64,000 nucleotides of DNA from Limnanthes douglasii subsp. nivea (Eukaryota; Streptophyta; Magnoliopsida; Brassicales; Limnanthaceae). Shown piece by piece: positions 10,789-20,825 of the stretch (positions within the stretch are counted from its first letter, which is position 1; each line of letters begins with the position of its first letter). The notes below the pieces were generated by a model. That model did no database searches, had not been told where the DNA came from, and saw only the letters and a program-made list of their open reading frames with translations. The DNA is taken from contig JAUPFV010000005.1 of assembly GCA_036936605.1 (NCBI GenBank), forward strand, positions 121,390,453-121,454,452. Direction: 5' to 3'. Made by a program: the position numbers and the translations under genes.

Positions 10789-11045
10789 GGCTTAAATCGA
10801 TGTCTAGTCCCTCGACTATCACATCTTCTGCCAGTTAGTCCCTTGACTAAAAAATCACAAGTGAGGATCCCTTGACTGTTGAAAATCTATAAAATTAGTC
10901 CTCGCGCGTGGTCTTCTCCCTGATTCTGCCATGTGTCACCATAGTTAAACGGTTCTTGTCTCATAGATAGTCCCTCGACTTTTAATTCCATTTTTACTCT
11001 TTGTATTTAATTTTTTTTAATTTTTTTTTGTTTTTTGTTTTTTTA
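10789..11045 (+). repeat. Left terminal inverted repeat of the MULE
   Basis: Aligns with the reverse complement of 12065-12313: shared blocks include TCTAGTCC, GACTATCACAT, GAAAATCTATAAA, TTAGTCCTCGC and GATAGTCCCTCGACTTTTAA. The inner end is blurred by T-rich sequence. Confidence 0.8.
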
Positions 11046-12064
11046 AATTTTTCTAAAAATAGAGTATCACAAAATTTGCGATACTCTGTTTTTTTTCGTT
11101 TCCTTTTTCTGGATCGGTTAGAAAATGCATAGTACCTTCACAACAAAGTTTAATGGATTTACACCTCCATCGAGGCCACCATTTCAGATATTAATGAAGT
11201 TACAAAGTTACTGTAAGTGTAATTTTTATTTCTGCATTGAAAAATTTAAGATGTAAATTTAATATGTATGGTTGTAGATGTTGTTACCCGAACTCGACTG
11301 TTAAAATAAACACAAACCATATACATAATCTGATTAGTCTCTCTTCCCTCCATTTCTTTTCATCCTCATTCAAAAATGTTGATCACTACCCACCAAACTC
11401 TGTACGTATCGTCGTCTTCACTGACCTGTCTCTGCTCTTCACAGTTCAAGAAAACAAGAAAGCAAAATCAACTAAAAAGAAGACAATCTCGAGAAACAGA
11501 TAAATCCACTTCTCTCTCATTCCCTAAATCACCCCCAACTCCGTTTTTGATCAACCACAAGCACTACCCTCAAACAAAACTCGAACCTCTAGACGCCGTC
11601 GTTTCCGACATCGAAACCTCAATCGAAAAGGGTATAACCACAGGTACGGTTGTGGATGCTGTTAATATCGACTTTTATTTTCTTCTATCTCTTGCAAAAC
11701 ACCCCACGCCCCTCATACCACTACCGCAGCTCAACCCTCCGAGTTCCACCGTTTTTTTAAAGTCACCACCGTCGTTTCCGCCCTTAAACCGAGATACGAC
11801 ACAATCTTTTCCTAGACTATTTACACAACTATTTTTTTTTTAATTTGTTTCGAACATACACATGGTTTTCAATCATTTCCATTAGAAGGGTATAACGATA
11901 AAAATTTCACTTAGAGTAACTTCATTAATATCTTCGATCGTATTTTTACTAAAGATCGGGGCAAGCATCCGGTTATGGGAGGCGATAAGGAGTTCGGGAC
12001 GAATTCACTTATGAAAGTCTAAGAAATTTGGTGTTTCAACCTTTCTTTTAGAAAAAAGCGAAAA
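11046..12064. other. MULE interior, possible captured host sequence
   Basis: Starts with a near-perfect 27-bp palindrome at about 11063-11089 (arms AGAGTATCACAAA / TTTGCGATACTCT). A plus-strand frame of 155 codons at 11376-11843 begins MLITTHQTLYVSSSSLTCL and contains LEPLDAVVSDIETSIEKGI. The Ser/Thr-rich, basic start looks like an organelle-targeted host protein, and the DIETSIEKGI part reminds me of the start of PPR proteins, but I cannot identify it. A GTAAGT at about 11212 could be a captured splice donor. Past 11843 I see nothing. Confidence 0.4.
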
Positions 12065-12313
12065 AAATAAAAAGAAAAACAAAAAAAATATTAAATTTAA
12101 AGGATAAAAATTAAAATTAAAAGTCGAGGGACTATCTCTGAGACAAGAACCATTTAACTATGCTGTCACTTGGAAGAATCAGGGAAAAGACCACGAGCGA
12201 GGACTAACTTTATAGATTTTCAATAGTCAAAGGATTTTCACCCGTAATTTTTTAATCAACGGACTAAATGGCAGAAAATGTGATAGTCGATGGACTAGAC
12301 AACGATTTAAGCC
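12065..12313 (-). repeat. Right terminal inverted repeat of the MULE
   Basis: Reverse complement of the left repeat, with the same order of shared blocks. The inner boundary is set where A-rich sequence begins, so it is approximate. Confidence 0.8.
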
Positions 12314-12926
12314 TCTAGAAATATTGTCAAAGGTTGAGACTTTACAATAGTACAAGGGGCTAACATTTTAAGAGTAGCTTACAACAATTCTACACCAGTA
12401 TTTAGGTTTGAAAGGCGCCAAAGTGAAAATTAGATTTCCTTTCCCTCCAAACCAGACAAACTAAGGTATATTGCACTACTGGAAATTGAACTCTTCTTTG
12501 ACTCAAATTCCAACTACTACCGAACAACAAATTTTCGAATGAATCAATAATTTCAGCAATAAGAAACATGGAAGTTGAATCTTCGCCGTTAAGACCCAAA
12601 AAATTCAAGAATCTTCATAGAAATCTTGGGTTCATCATCGTGATTGGAACCTGCAAAAAGGGATGAAAAATATAAACAAGTGTCAAGCAGAGCTTGCTGT
12701 ATGGTTAGAGAAAGGACAAGAGAAGAACCGATATTTTTCTATCATATCAACGAAAATCATTAAATTTACCAAAACATTAAAGTAAATAATATTTAGAAGA
12801 TTAAAGCTCATATTAGTCTTTAGTATTAAAGTAACCCATGTTTAAACTTTCAAAAAAGGTGATTGCTTTTAAAGCATTTGGAGCTTGAAAATTAGAGAAT
12901 TCAGATTTCATCTTGCATTTCAGGGT
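12314..12926 (-). other. LINE copy 2 3' end and flank
   Basis: Follows the RNase H stop. AT-rich, with a 68-codon open frame (12608-12402) of unknown nature. A TTTTTGCAG/GT sequence on the minus strand near 12650 resembles a plant splice acceptor, but nothing confirms a host exon. Confidence 0.4.
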
Positions 12927-15900
12927 CTATTTAGCAAGCCAATCAGCTGCTTTATTTTGAACCCTATAAATGTAAGATATAGTCATAGTCGAAACAATTA
13001 ACCTTTTTTAGCACTGAAGAGTTTGCTTCAGGGGCCAATGATATATACCATTAGATAACATGTTAACTACTAACAAGGAATCAGTTTCAATTTCAATATT
13101 TTCCAACTATTCTTTTTGCAGAGCAGCAATCCATCTAACAGAGCACGGGATTCAGCCATAATCGGAGTCAATTTGTCATAAATATTAGTAGATCTAAGAA
13201 TGATTTACCGATATGAACTCTGATTATTATGCCACCACCTGAATCTCCATTCAGCTGACATGATGCATCAATGTTTAGTCTCAGATAATCAGGACTAGGG
13301 GGACACCACTTTAGGTAGCTAGGATTTCGTTTATCATGTATGTAATTTATGAACCCAAACTCTTTTGCAACATTGAAGTCTTCTTTCCAATGCTCGGATC
13401 TAAGACTATTATAATGATCGAGACTAAAAATTATACAGTTAATATACCTAATGGTAGCCTCGGTAATCTGTTCATTTCTGTTGATTTAGGAATTGTTTAT
13501 AGCTTTCCAAATTGTCTATATAATAATTATTGGAATTATAGTTCTGACATAAACAACATAACTAGCATACCAGGATCAAGCTCTAATCATATGAGCTATA
13601 GTCATAAACTTTTCAATTTTGATTTTAAATAGGTCAGCATAGTAGCACCACAAACTTCATGAAAAATCACACGTAATAAACGGATGCTTATGAGATTCTA
13701 TATTACAGCAGAATTGGCATTTAGATACAGTAACTAAGTGTTTTTTGCAAAAATTATATCAATAAGAATGAAATTATGAAGAAGTTTCCATGTCATAAAG
13801 GAGAATTTTATAAGAGTTACCGAGTTCCATATTTTTCCAAACATATTGGATATGTTATGCTTGCTTCTCAGGTGATTCCAGGTATGTTTAGTGCTGAAAT
13901 TGGAGTCATTGGAAAATTTCCAAAGGATTGAGTCCTCTTGATTAGTGTTGATAACAATCTTTTGAATCTTCTCAATAGTGGTTTGATTTAAAAACATCTT
14001 TAGCTTGTTATTATCTAGTAATCCTTAACCATCTGCTGCATGTACCCTGAGTTATCATAATTATCATTAAAAGTAATAAGGGGAGGCTGGCCATACCAAT
14101 TTTTAAGCCAAAATTCAATGTCTCCCTTGCGTAGGTTCCATGTAATGTTAGGTTATGCAATCTGCTTTATTTGAGTTAACCTTTTCCGAGTATTATAGCA
14201 TGCTCTAGTGTAAGAAGTCTGCAAAGGGTGGAGCTTCTTGCAGTAGATACTTTGCATTAGATTAGCCCACAAGCTCTTGTTTTTCTTGAAATTCAACCAC
14301 AATTTACAAGCAAATGCATCTTGTAAGTCAGTAATATTAAAAATATTTAGACCCCCTTCATTGAAAGGCTTTCAAAAAGCTGTCCAAGAAGATAAGTGGA
14401 TCTTGTATTCAGTTGTTGAAGATCCCCAGAAAAAAATGTTAAAAATATTTTTCAATCCTATAAACAATGGACTTATGAATAAAACAACTTTAAGTTAAAT
14501 ATGTTGGAATAGCCATCAGGACCGAGCTAATCGGGTTAGTTTTTCTCCAAAACGATAACTTATTGTTTTCTCATTCCTTAATCTTGAAATTTATTTTGTT
14601 AATCATATTAATGTAGTTACTGGCTTTATTGTTATTTTTTAAGTTGAGGCCCAGGTATTCAGTTGAAAGAGAGCTTGAGCTGAACCAAGAAAGGTTGGTA
14701 AAAGAAACAATTCTTGTGTTACTGATTCTTGATGGCATAATGATTTTAGTATTTTCATTGTTGATCATTTACCCTGATACATTGTGATAGATTTGCAAAA
14801 ACTTTCCATAATTATAAATAGAAGCATCCATATTATTAGTAAGTATCAGAATATCGTCATCAAACACTAAGCTAGGAGTCATCAAGTTGCTTCTAAAGGA
14901 AAATTGCATAGCTTTATTATTATTAAACATCTTGTAAAGCCAGTATGGGAACTTCCTCAGCCAATGAAAAGACTGGGGACAAAAAGAGTCCCCATGTCTC
15001 AATCCTCTTTTGGTTTTGAAGAAATCATAAACATTTTCATTAATGAGCATATAAACATGAACAAAACTAATTAGGTTATTTATCAGTTGACAAAGTCAGG
15101 AGCAAAGCTAAAAGACGTAAGAAATTTAGATATAAATCTGTGAGAGAGTTTATCAAATGCCTTTGACATATTCCCTTGTATTATGATGTTACTAGCCTTC
15201 TTTTTATTGTTTAAAACATATATGAGCTCTTTAGCTATTAATATATTATCATGAATAGAAGTATTAGGGACATATGCCCTTTGAACCATATAAATAACTT
15301 TATGGAGGATCATTGTTATTCTATTGTTGATAATATTTGACATAATTCTGTTAAGCATGCTACATAAACTAATGAAGCTAAAATCCTTCCAATTTGTAGG
15401 ACTAGAGGATTTCAGAATGAGGCAAATACATGTGGCTAAAATACCTTTAAAAATATTATTCCCCAAGATGAACTTAGACATAGCCAAGCAGATATCCTAT
15501 TTAATTATAGGCCAACAAGTCTTGTATAAGCAACCATTAAAACCACCATACCTGTAGCACTTGATGGATTAAGGTTAGTGATAATATCATGAATCTCTTG
15601 CTCATTAGAAATGGACATGAGGTTATCATTATCAATATTAGTGATAAGCTTAAGAATGTTATCAAAATAGGGTTATTCATGAGATTATCCTTCTCTTTCT
15701 TGCTATAATAGGCAGGCTGATGTAGTTGCATAAGCCCATGGCTATATGACCCTTTTGGACAAACAAAAATGGTCTTTATTTGGGGGTTCGATTATCTAAA
15801 TCAGGTATTATGATAACTCAAATCGAATGGGTCGAGAAGCCCAATTATTTTCGAAAGCATCATGAGGACGAAGCTTGGCGATGAAGTTCAAGCCCGAAAA

Positions 15901-17434
15901 TCCATCTTTAGGCCCTCTTTTTGCTGTTTTCGTTAATTTTCTACACTATTCTATTTTTATCAGATTTACTTAAAATACTTAACCAGCTCCAATCACTTTA
16001 AAATTGAGTTGGACTTTATTTTATTCTGTGAGGAACAATCTAGAATTTTGGCATAGGGTTTTGAGCACTTCTATAAAAGTCTCTCAAACCCTATTTTTGT
16101 CGTCAAACTTTTTGGAATTAAATTTGAGTTTTTCTGAAAGTCTCTGATACTCTAACCTAGGGTTAGGGTTAATTTGTTCTATGTCTTGTCTTCTTATTTC
16201 TTGTGTTTGCAATCGCCTCTTATACCGCCACCATAGGCTCAGTTAGAAAGACTTTTGAAAAAAGATGCAGTTGATTGCGCTATAAGCTTTTTATCACTAA
16301 TCTAGTTCTCTCAATCCTTTATGTTATTGATGATATTATTATTCCTTTTCTTGTTAACAAATCTGTGAAAACCTTTGGTATTCTTGTCTCCATCATTAAG
16401 CCATGTAGTATAGTATTTTTGGTACCAATAAGCCTCTTCCATTTTAAGAGCTAAAAGAAGCTCAGCATTAGCTTTGGAAAGCTTCAATTTGGATTCTAAA
16501 CTGTTAACTTCTTGGTGATGAATTTCCATGCATTTAGCTTGTTTTTCAGCATCCCGCACCTTATCAAATGTGTTACCAAAATAGGATTTGTTCCATTTCC
16601 TTAAACATGCTTAAATCTACTGAGCTTTTGCCAAACAATAAAGAGAGGATAGCCGGCAATATCATTATTCCAGTTATTTTCCATAAAAGGTATGAAATCA
16701 CTATCAAGAGTCCACATGTCTAAAAATTTAAAGCTTTTTTGGTGAGTGATTTTATCATTACTAATAGTGATGCATAATAGGCTATGATCAAAACATGTTC
16801 TGGACATATGCATCACTTTAGTATCATTGAAATTGTGGCACCAGGTAGAGTTAACTAAAACTCTATCTAGTTTTTCCATTTGGAATTTTTATTCCAAGTG
16901 TATTTAGAGCCATAGTAACCTGCGTCTTCTACGTTGCATCCCCTTCTCATCTCATTAAATTATTCAGTGCTATCCATGAAGTATGTTAGGTATCCAATCG
17001 GCTCATCTAGGGAGGAAATTACGTTGAAATCCCTCATTATAATCCAGTTCTTGTTGTCAGCAGTTGTAGAGATAGTTTTCAAAGAAGTCCATAGATCCCT
17101 CCTGTTATAACGCTGACGCTTTGCATACAAAATAGTTAGAAGAAAGTTAATGTTTAGATTAATTTCAAAGATTTCCATGTGAAGGTATTGGGTATGGTTT
17201 AAATAACTTTGACTGAAAACTCATTTTTCTAAAAGAACTAAATCTTATTCGTAGAATTAGCAGCAAAAATTTCGAAACCAATCTTAGTAAAGGTAGAACG
17301 CATGTTGTCCACTTTAGTAAAAGACTCCGGATAGAAACAAGGTTAATATTTTCATTAGAAATGATTGATTTGAGTATTCTACCCATAGACTTGTTACCGA
17401 TTCCTCTTATGTTCCAGTTCAGTATCTTACTCAT
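12927..17434 (-). pseudogene. LINE copy 2 ORF2: endonuclease, RT, RNase H
   Basis: ATG at 17434 starts MSKILNWNIRGIGNKSMGR (endonuclease). A later RDFNVISSLDEP block (GDFN site) and LDRVLVNSTWCHNF...FDHSLL (the SDHSPL site) complete the domain by about 16730. RT has RGLRHGD at about 15010 and FDDDILIL at about 14850 (the F/YxDD site). A zf-RVT-like region (WKFSNDSNFSTKHTWNHL) is at 13997-13734. The C-terminal plant RNase H (RVT_3 type) has KWCPPSPDYLRLNIDASC, AESRALLDGLL, IEIETDSLLVVNML and NKAADWLAK before TAG at 12929-12927. A 535-bp insert splits it at 15729-16263. Many stops and frameshifts make it non-functional. Confidence 0.88.
15729..16263 (+). mobile_element. 535-bp insertion in LINE copy 2, promoter-like, poly(A)-ended
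   Basis: Flanked by GATGTAGTTG (15719-15728) and GATGCAGTTG (16264-16273), a 10-bp duplication with one difference. LINE coding sequence continues on both sides. The plus strand ends in an A run. It has no inverted termini. It contains a TATA-like CTATAAAAG near 16072, a telo-box AAACCCTA near 16087, two telomere-like GGGTTA units near 16160, and a GGTTCGA word near 15784 like a pol III B box. It could be a retroposed 5' gene fragment or a SINE-like retroposon; unresolved. Confidence 0.6.
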
Positions 17435-18618
17435 CTTGAAATAGACTTAACCTTCTTGGTTGTCCCTAAAAATCGCAGGGATTTTATGTCTAGGCTGTTA
17501 GTTTTCTTCATTCCATCTTTGAGTTTCTTATTCAAAATGTTATGGAATTCAATGTCACAATATTTTTTCTTGTGTATTGGAGTCACTTGCAAGATTCCAA
17601 TACTTTCTTTATCAAGAGTAGAATTCTCATAAATCTTGTTTTCGTAATCCAGGATATAGCCTCTATCCAAAGATTGAATTGCATCAATTATTTCATCATC
17701 CTTAGGAGTCATTATCTGACTATTTTGTGTGTTTCTTTTCTTATCTTTGGTGTTGGATTGATTAAAAGTCATTCAAGGGTCATTATTGGTTGTAGATTTC
17801 AAATTTTTAGCCTGAATATGAGCCACACTGATGGACTTTAATTTTTGGTTGTTATCTTTCTTTCTATTTGTGATAGTTTCATCTTTTGGGCCTTCATCAG
17901 ATCCTATTTTAGTTGTCATGCTAATATTTGTCTCTTTTTACTTGTTGTTTTCTTGAGCTATGTTACAGGAACTGAAATCATAACCACTATGATAGCAATG
18001 GTCACAACATTTTAGCAGATCTTTATATCTAACATTTATCCAACACCCATAGTTTTTCCCAAATCCACCCAAGCCAAACATGAGTTGTGGTATTTTCTAG
18101 AACTCTGGTAATCTTTTCAGATTGGGCTAACAAGTTATTCGAATTTCGTGTTGAACACAAGAGTCAATTTCAGCAATCTCATGGCTGAATTATCCAGGTA
18201 CCAGATATTCCTAGCCCACACTTTGCACATACCATATTTAGAATTAAATTCAAGCAGCAAAAGGTGATTATTCCAGACACTAATATTACATTCATTTTTA
18301 GTTTCATTTTGTGTAAAAAATATAATAATTGATAATCTGCTTTTTTAAAATTCATTGGTTGAACATTCCAATTAGCGTATATATCATTTGATTGGTCAAC
18401 AAGTCTTTAAGACTTTGTGGGAATGAAACTAAATAATAATCTGTTTTGTGTAGATAGTACATTGGATAGCATTCCTCTCGTTTTTTCTGGTTGCACAAAG
18501 TTTCCGCGTACGCTTTTTTTTCTTGATGAATTCTTTTATCCAAATCTTCAACTTCTCTTGATTTTTTGGAATGATGCAGATTCTTGATTGAAAATCGAAG
18601 ATCTTGAAAATATTCCAT
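17431..18618 (-). pseudogene. LINE copy 2 ORF1
   Basis: ATG at 18618 begins MEYFQDLRFSIKNL. A middle block, near 18060-17950, reads GCWINVRYKDLLKCCDHCYH then SGYDFSSC, a CX2CX4(Y)X4C zinc knuckle in which Tyr replaces the usual His. The last 113 codons (17772-17431) are open, Lys/Asp-rich and end TGA, overlapping the ORF2 start as ATGA. The GCWIN block matches LINE copy 1. Frameshifts and stops fall between 18350 and 17780. Confidence 0.8.
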
Positions 18619-18960
18619 AATAGAGCAGTAACTAACAACAGAGATCAGGAACAAGAAATTGAAAATGAACCGGGAAAAAATTCATAGAGAATGATAAGAA
18701 AGATACATGATCAGATTCCTAAAGGAACTTCAACGACAGAAGGAAAAGCTAGACCAAGAACTTTGTTCTTAGAGAAGAAAACCGAGCCTTTTTAAATCAA
18801 ACCTTGACCGCGAAATATACTTGAGAGTGTAAAAATAATTTAAACCCATAATATAATAATGGTTTGGTAATTTATCTACACTATTTTTTTACAAAAAATA
18901 TTAATTATCATTCCCATGATAGGTTTATAATAACAATAGTTTACACAATACATATAACGA
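18619..18960. other. LINE copy 2 5' leader and AT-rich spacer
   Basis: Up to about 18790 this resembles an untranslated leader. From 18790 to 18960 it is AT-rich with no frame or repeat that I recognise. Confidence 0.4.
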
Positions 18961-20015
18961 ACAAAATTTATACATAAACTTTAAATCCAGAATTTACACT
19001 CGATATTTTTCCAAGATCGCTCTCTAATCTTCTAAGTATCTTTTCACTCATCTTTTTTCCATACTCCTCAACATTACCTTTAAGGACTTAATATCTACCT
19101 ATTTTTTTAGCAATAAACATATCATCTACATACAATAGTAATATATATTGGCAAACCAGTATTCTTCATTTATGCACAAATGTCATAACCGGTTCTTCCA
19201 TAACCATCATTCATCATAAAATAATAGAAAGCGCCCATGAGATTGCTTCAGACCGTACAATGCTTTGTTCAAAAGATATATCTTTATCACTTTTCTCATT
19301 GTCTATAAATCATCCAGGTTGATTCATGTAGATGGTTTCTTCAATGATCCCAAGTAGGAAAGTTGTCTTGACGTCCATCTGATCCAACTTAATGTCAAAC
19401 TTGGCAGCTATGACAAGTAGGAAACTGAATGAACTATGTTTCACTATAGGAGAGAAGATTTAATTGTAATCACAGTTTTTATTTGAGTGAATCATCTAGC
19501 AACTAACGTGCATTTTACCAAGCCACTTCAACTCGATAAATTCATTTTGTATACACTTGTAATCAACCAATCTCACGTGTTATTTTTCTAAAGTAGAGGT
19601 ATTTTCTTTTTCAAAGCAACAAATCACTTTGATCTATCCCACTTTTGTATTGCCTGCTTGAAGTTCTCAGGTTTATAGTGGATCACTTCAAATGAAACAA
19701 TCAATAAAAAATGTTAGTTTGGCATACCCGTATCTTTAAGGAGTTCAGATGACTATTCTGATTATGTTAATTTATATCTAGTAACCATGTTGAGCTTGAA
19801 TACCTTCTAGATGCATACATACTTTTTGTCCAAATGTATTTGATAGATCAGATCCACTTAAGATACTAGCATGTTCTGATCAGGTGACATCACCTTAATC
19901 TCAAGCGTGTCTCTTCCATCAGGTTGGGCTTCAGGCATTTCACCACCCAAACCAGGATAATCATTATTTATGAATGTCATATCCCTACTTATCATACACT
20001 TTTTATAACCCACTT
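18960..20015 (-). pseudogene. Ty1/copia pol relic, RT part
   Basis: Translating the minus strand gives copia RT hallmarks in order: MTFINNDYPG and a linker near 19960, AAKFDIKLDQMDVKTTFL with ETIYMNQPG near 19400-19320, and LLLYVDDMFIAKK near 19145-19100 (the YVDD site). Stops and frameshifts interrupt it throughout. Element B inserted at 20016-20020; the integrase-side half continues at 33886. Only a fragment is present and no LTR is seen. Confidence 0.8.
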
Positions 20016-20020
20016 AGAGG

Positions 20021-20398
20021 TGGTGAGGTTTATTTTAAGGTGAGGATAATTTTGTCAAGTGTTTTGGAAAGTTTTAAGAGTATTAAATGTTTACGTGTTT
20101 AGTAGTGAGAGATTTGAGCTGCCTGAATGTATTAAATGTTCATTACCCTCATTAATGAAAGTAGTTGGGGTATTTATACCCTTAATTATGGACCCATGGG
20201 ATTTGGGGTCAAATTATGGAACCGGTCAAGTTTAAGGACCCATTTACTTAATAAGCTAATTAGCACATAGCTTAGTTAAAAAGTGTTTAGTTATTTTATA
20301 CTTTTGTCCTGTCCAGATAGTTGAGTGGCCAGTTTATGTCTGAATTTCCCTTGTCCGGAAATCTCAGTAGGCAATGGTGGATTTATCCGGACTCATGA
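20021..20398 (-). repeat. 3' LTR of element B
   Basis: 378 bp, starting TGGTGAGG on the plus strand directly after AGAGG and ending ACTCATGA; other LTRs end ACTCATCA, so the terminal C is mutated. It is homologous along its length with 33502-33880. Confidence 0.9.
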
Positions 20399-20825
20399 GT
20401 AGCCCTTTTTTAGGCTTTGTAAAAAATCTTTGGCAGGAATAAAAAATTCACTTAGTCAGTAATGATATTTTCTGACCCACTTGTGTATCTGGTTTGAGGT
20501 TTGTCCGGACTGACTTCTTCCTAGAATTCTAAGAGTTTTTCTTTGGGTCGTGGGACACGTGTCGCAATTTTATTTGACCTACCAGTCGTTTTATACCTAG
20601 ATTGGCGCTCCCACTAAACCTAAAAAGTAACCTATGTATTTAATTTTTCCCACGTCAGCGCCGTTTTCAATCATTGCACGAATCTCTTCGTCTTCTCCTA
20701 GGTATCAGTTATCTTTTTCGACTAATATATAAACCATTTTTTCACTGTTTCATTATCTTCATCACTCAACAAATATTTTACAGAGCTTTTCACCCTTTCT
20801 TTCAAAATTGTTCTTGGTTAGTTTT
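20399..20825 (+). promoter_or_regulatory. Purine tract and internal promoter for the antisense gene (element B)
   Basis: Next to the LTR the minus strand reads AAAAAAGGGCTAC, the likely polypurine tract. Further in, on the plus strand, are a palindromic G-box GACACGTGTC (20554-20563), a CCCACGTCAG word near 20649 and a TATA box TATATAAA (20726-20733), 93 bp before the ATG at 20826. Element C has the same G-box and TATA at the same spacing. No frame is open here. Confidence 0.65.

Larger units (their letters stand above)
10789..12313. mobile_element. Mutator-like element with long inverted repeats (non-autonomous, possible Pack-MULE)
   Basis: The ends are GGCTTAAATCG at 10789 and CGATTTAAGCC ending at 12313. 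The terminal inverted repeats run about 250 bp each, at roughly 85% identity by eye. Flanking 10-bp target duplications are TTTAGAAATA (10779-10788) and TCTAGAAATA (12314-12323), with one mismatch. Long TIRs with 9-11 bp duplications are the Mutator signature. There is no transposase, so it is non-autonomous. The interior is not like the TIRs and may be captured DNA. Confidence 0.83.
12314..18790 (-). mobile_element. LINE copy 2 (plant L1 type), nearly full length, degenerate
   Basis: Minus-strand order: ORF1 with zinc knuckle, endonuclease, RT, zf-RVT-like zinc region, plant RNase H. Stops and frameshifts are throughout. The 5' end is placed near 18790 where ORF1-like sequence fades. The 3' end is near or at the MULE at 12313; no clear poly(A) or target duplication is visible because the MULE occupies the junction. 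Confidence 0.85.

Noticed and set aside
16155..16175. Interstitial telomere array
   Set aside because: Only two imperfect units; too short to be telomeric DNA.
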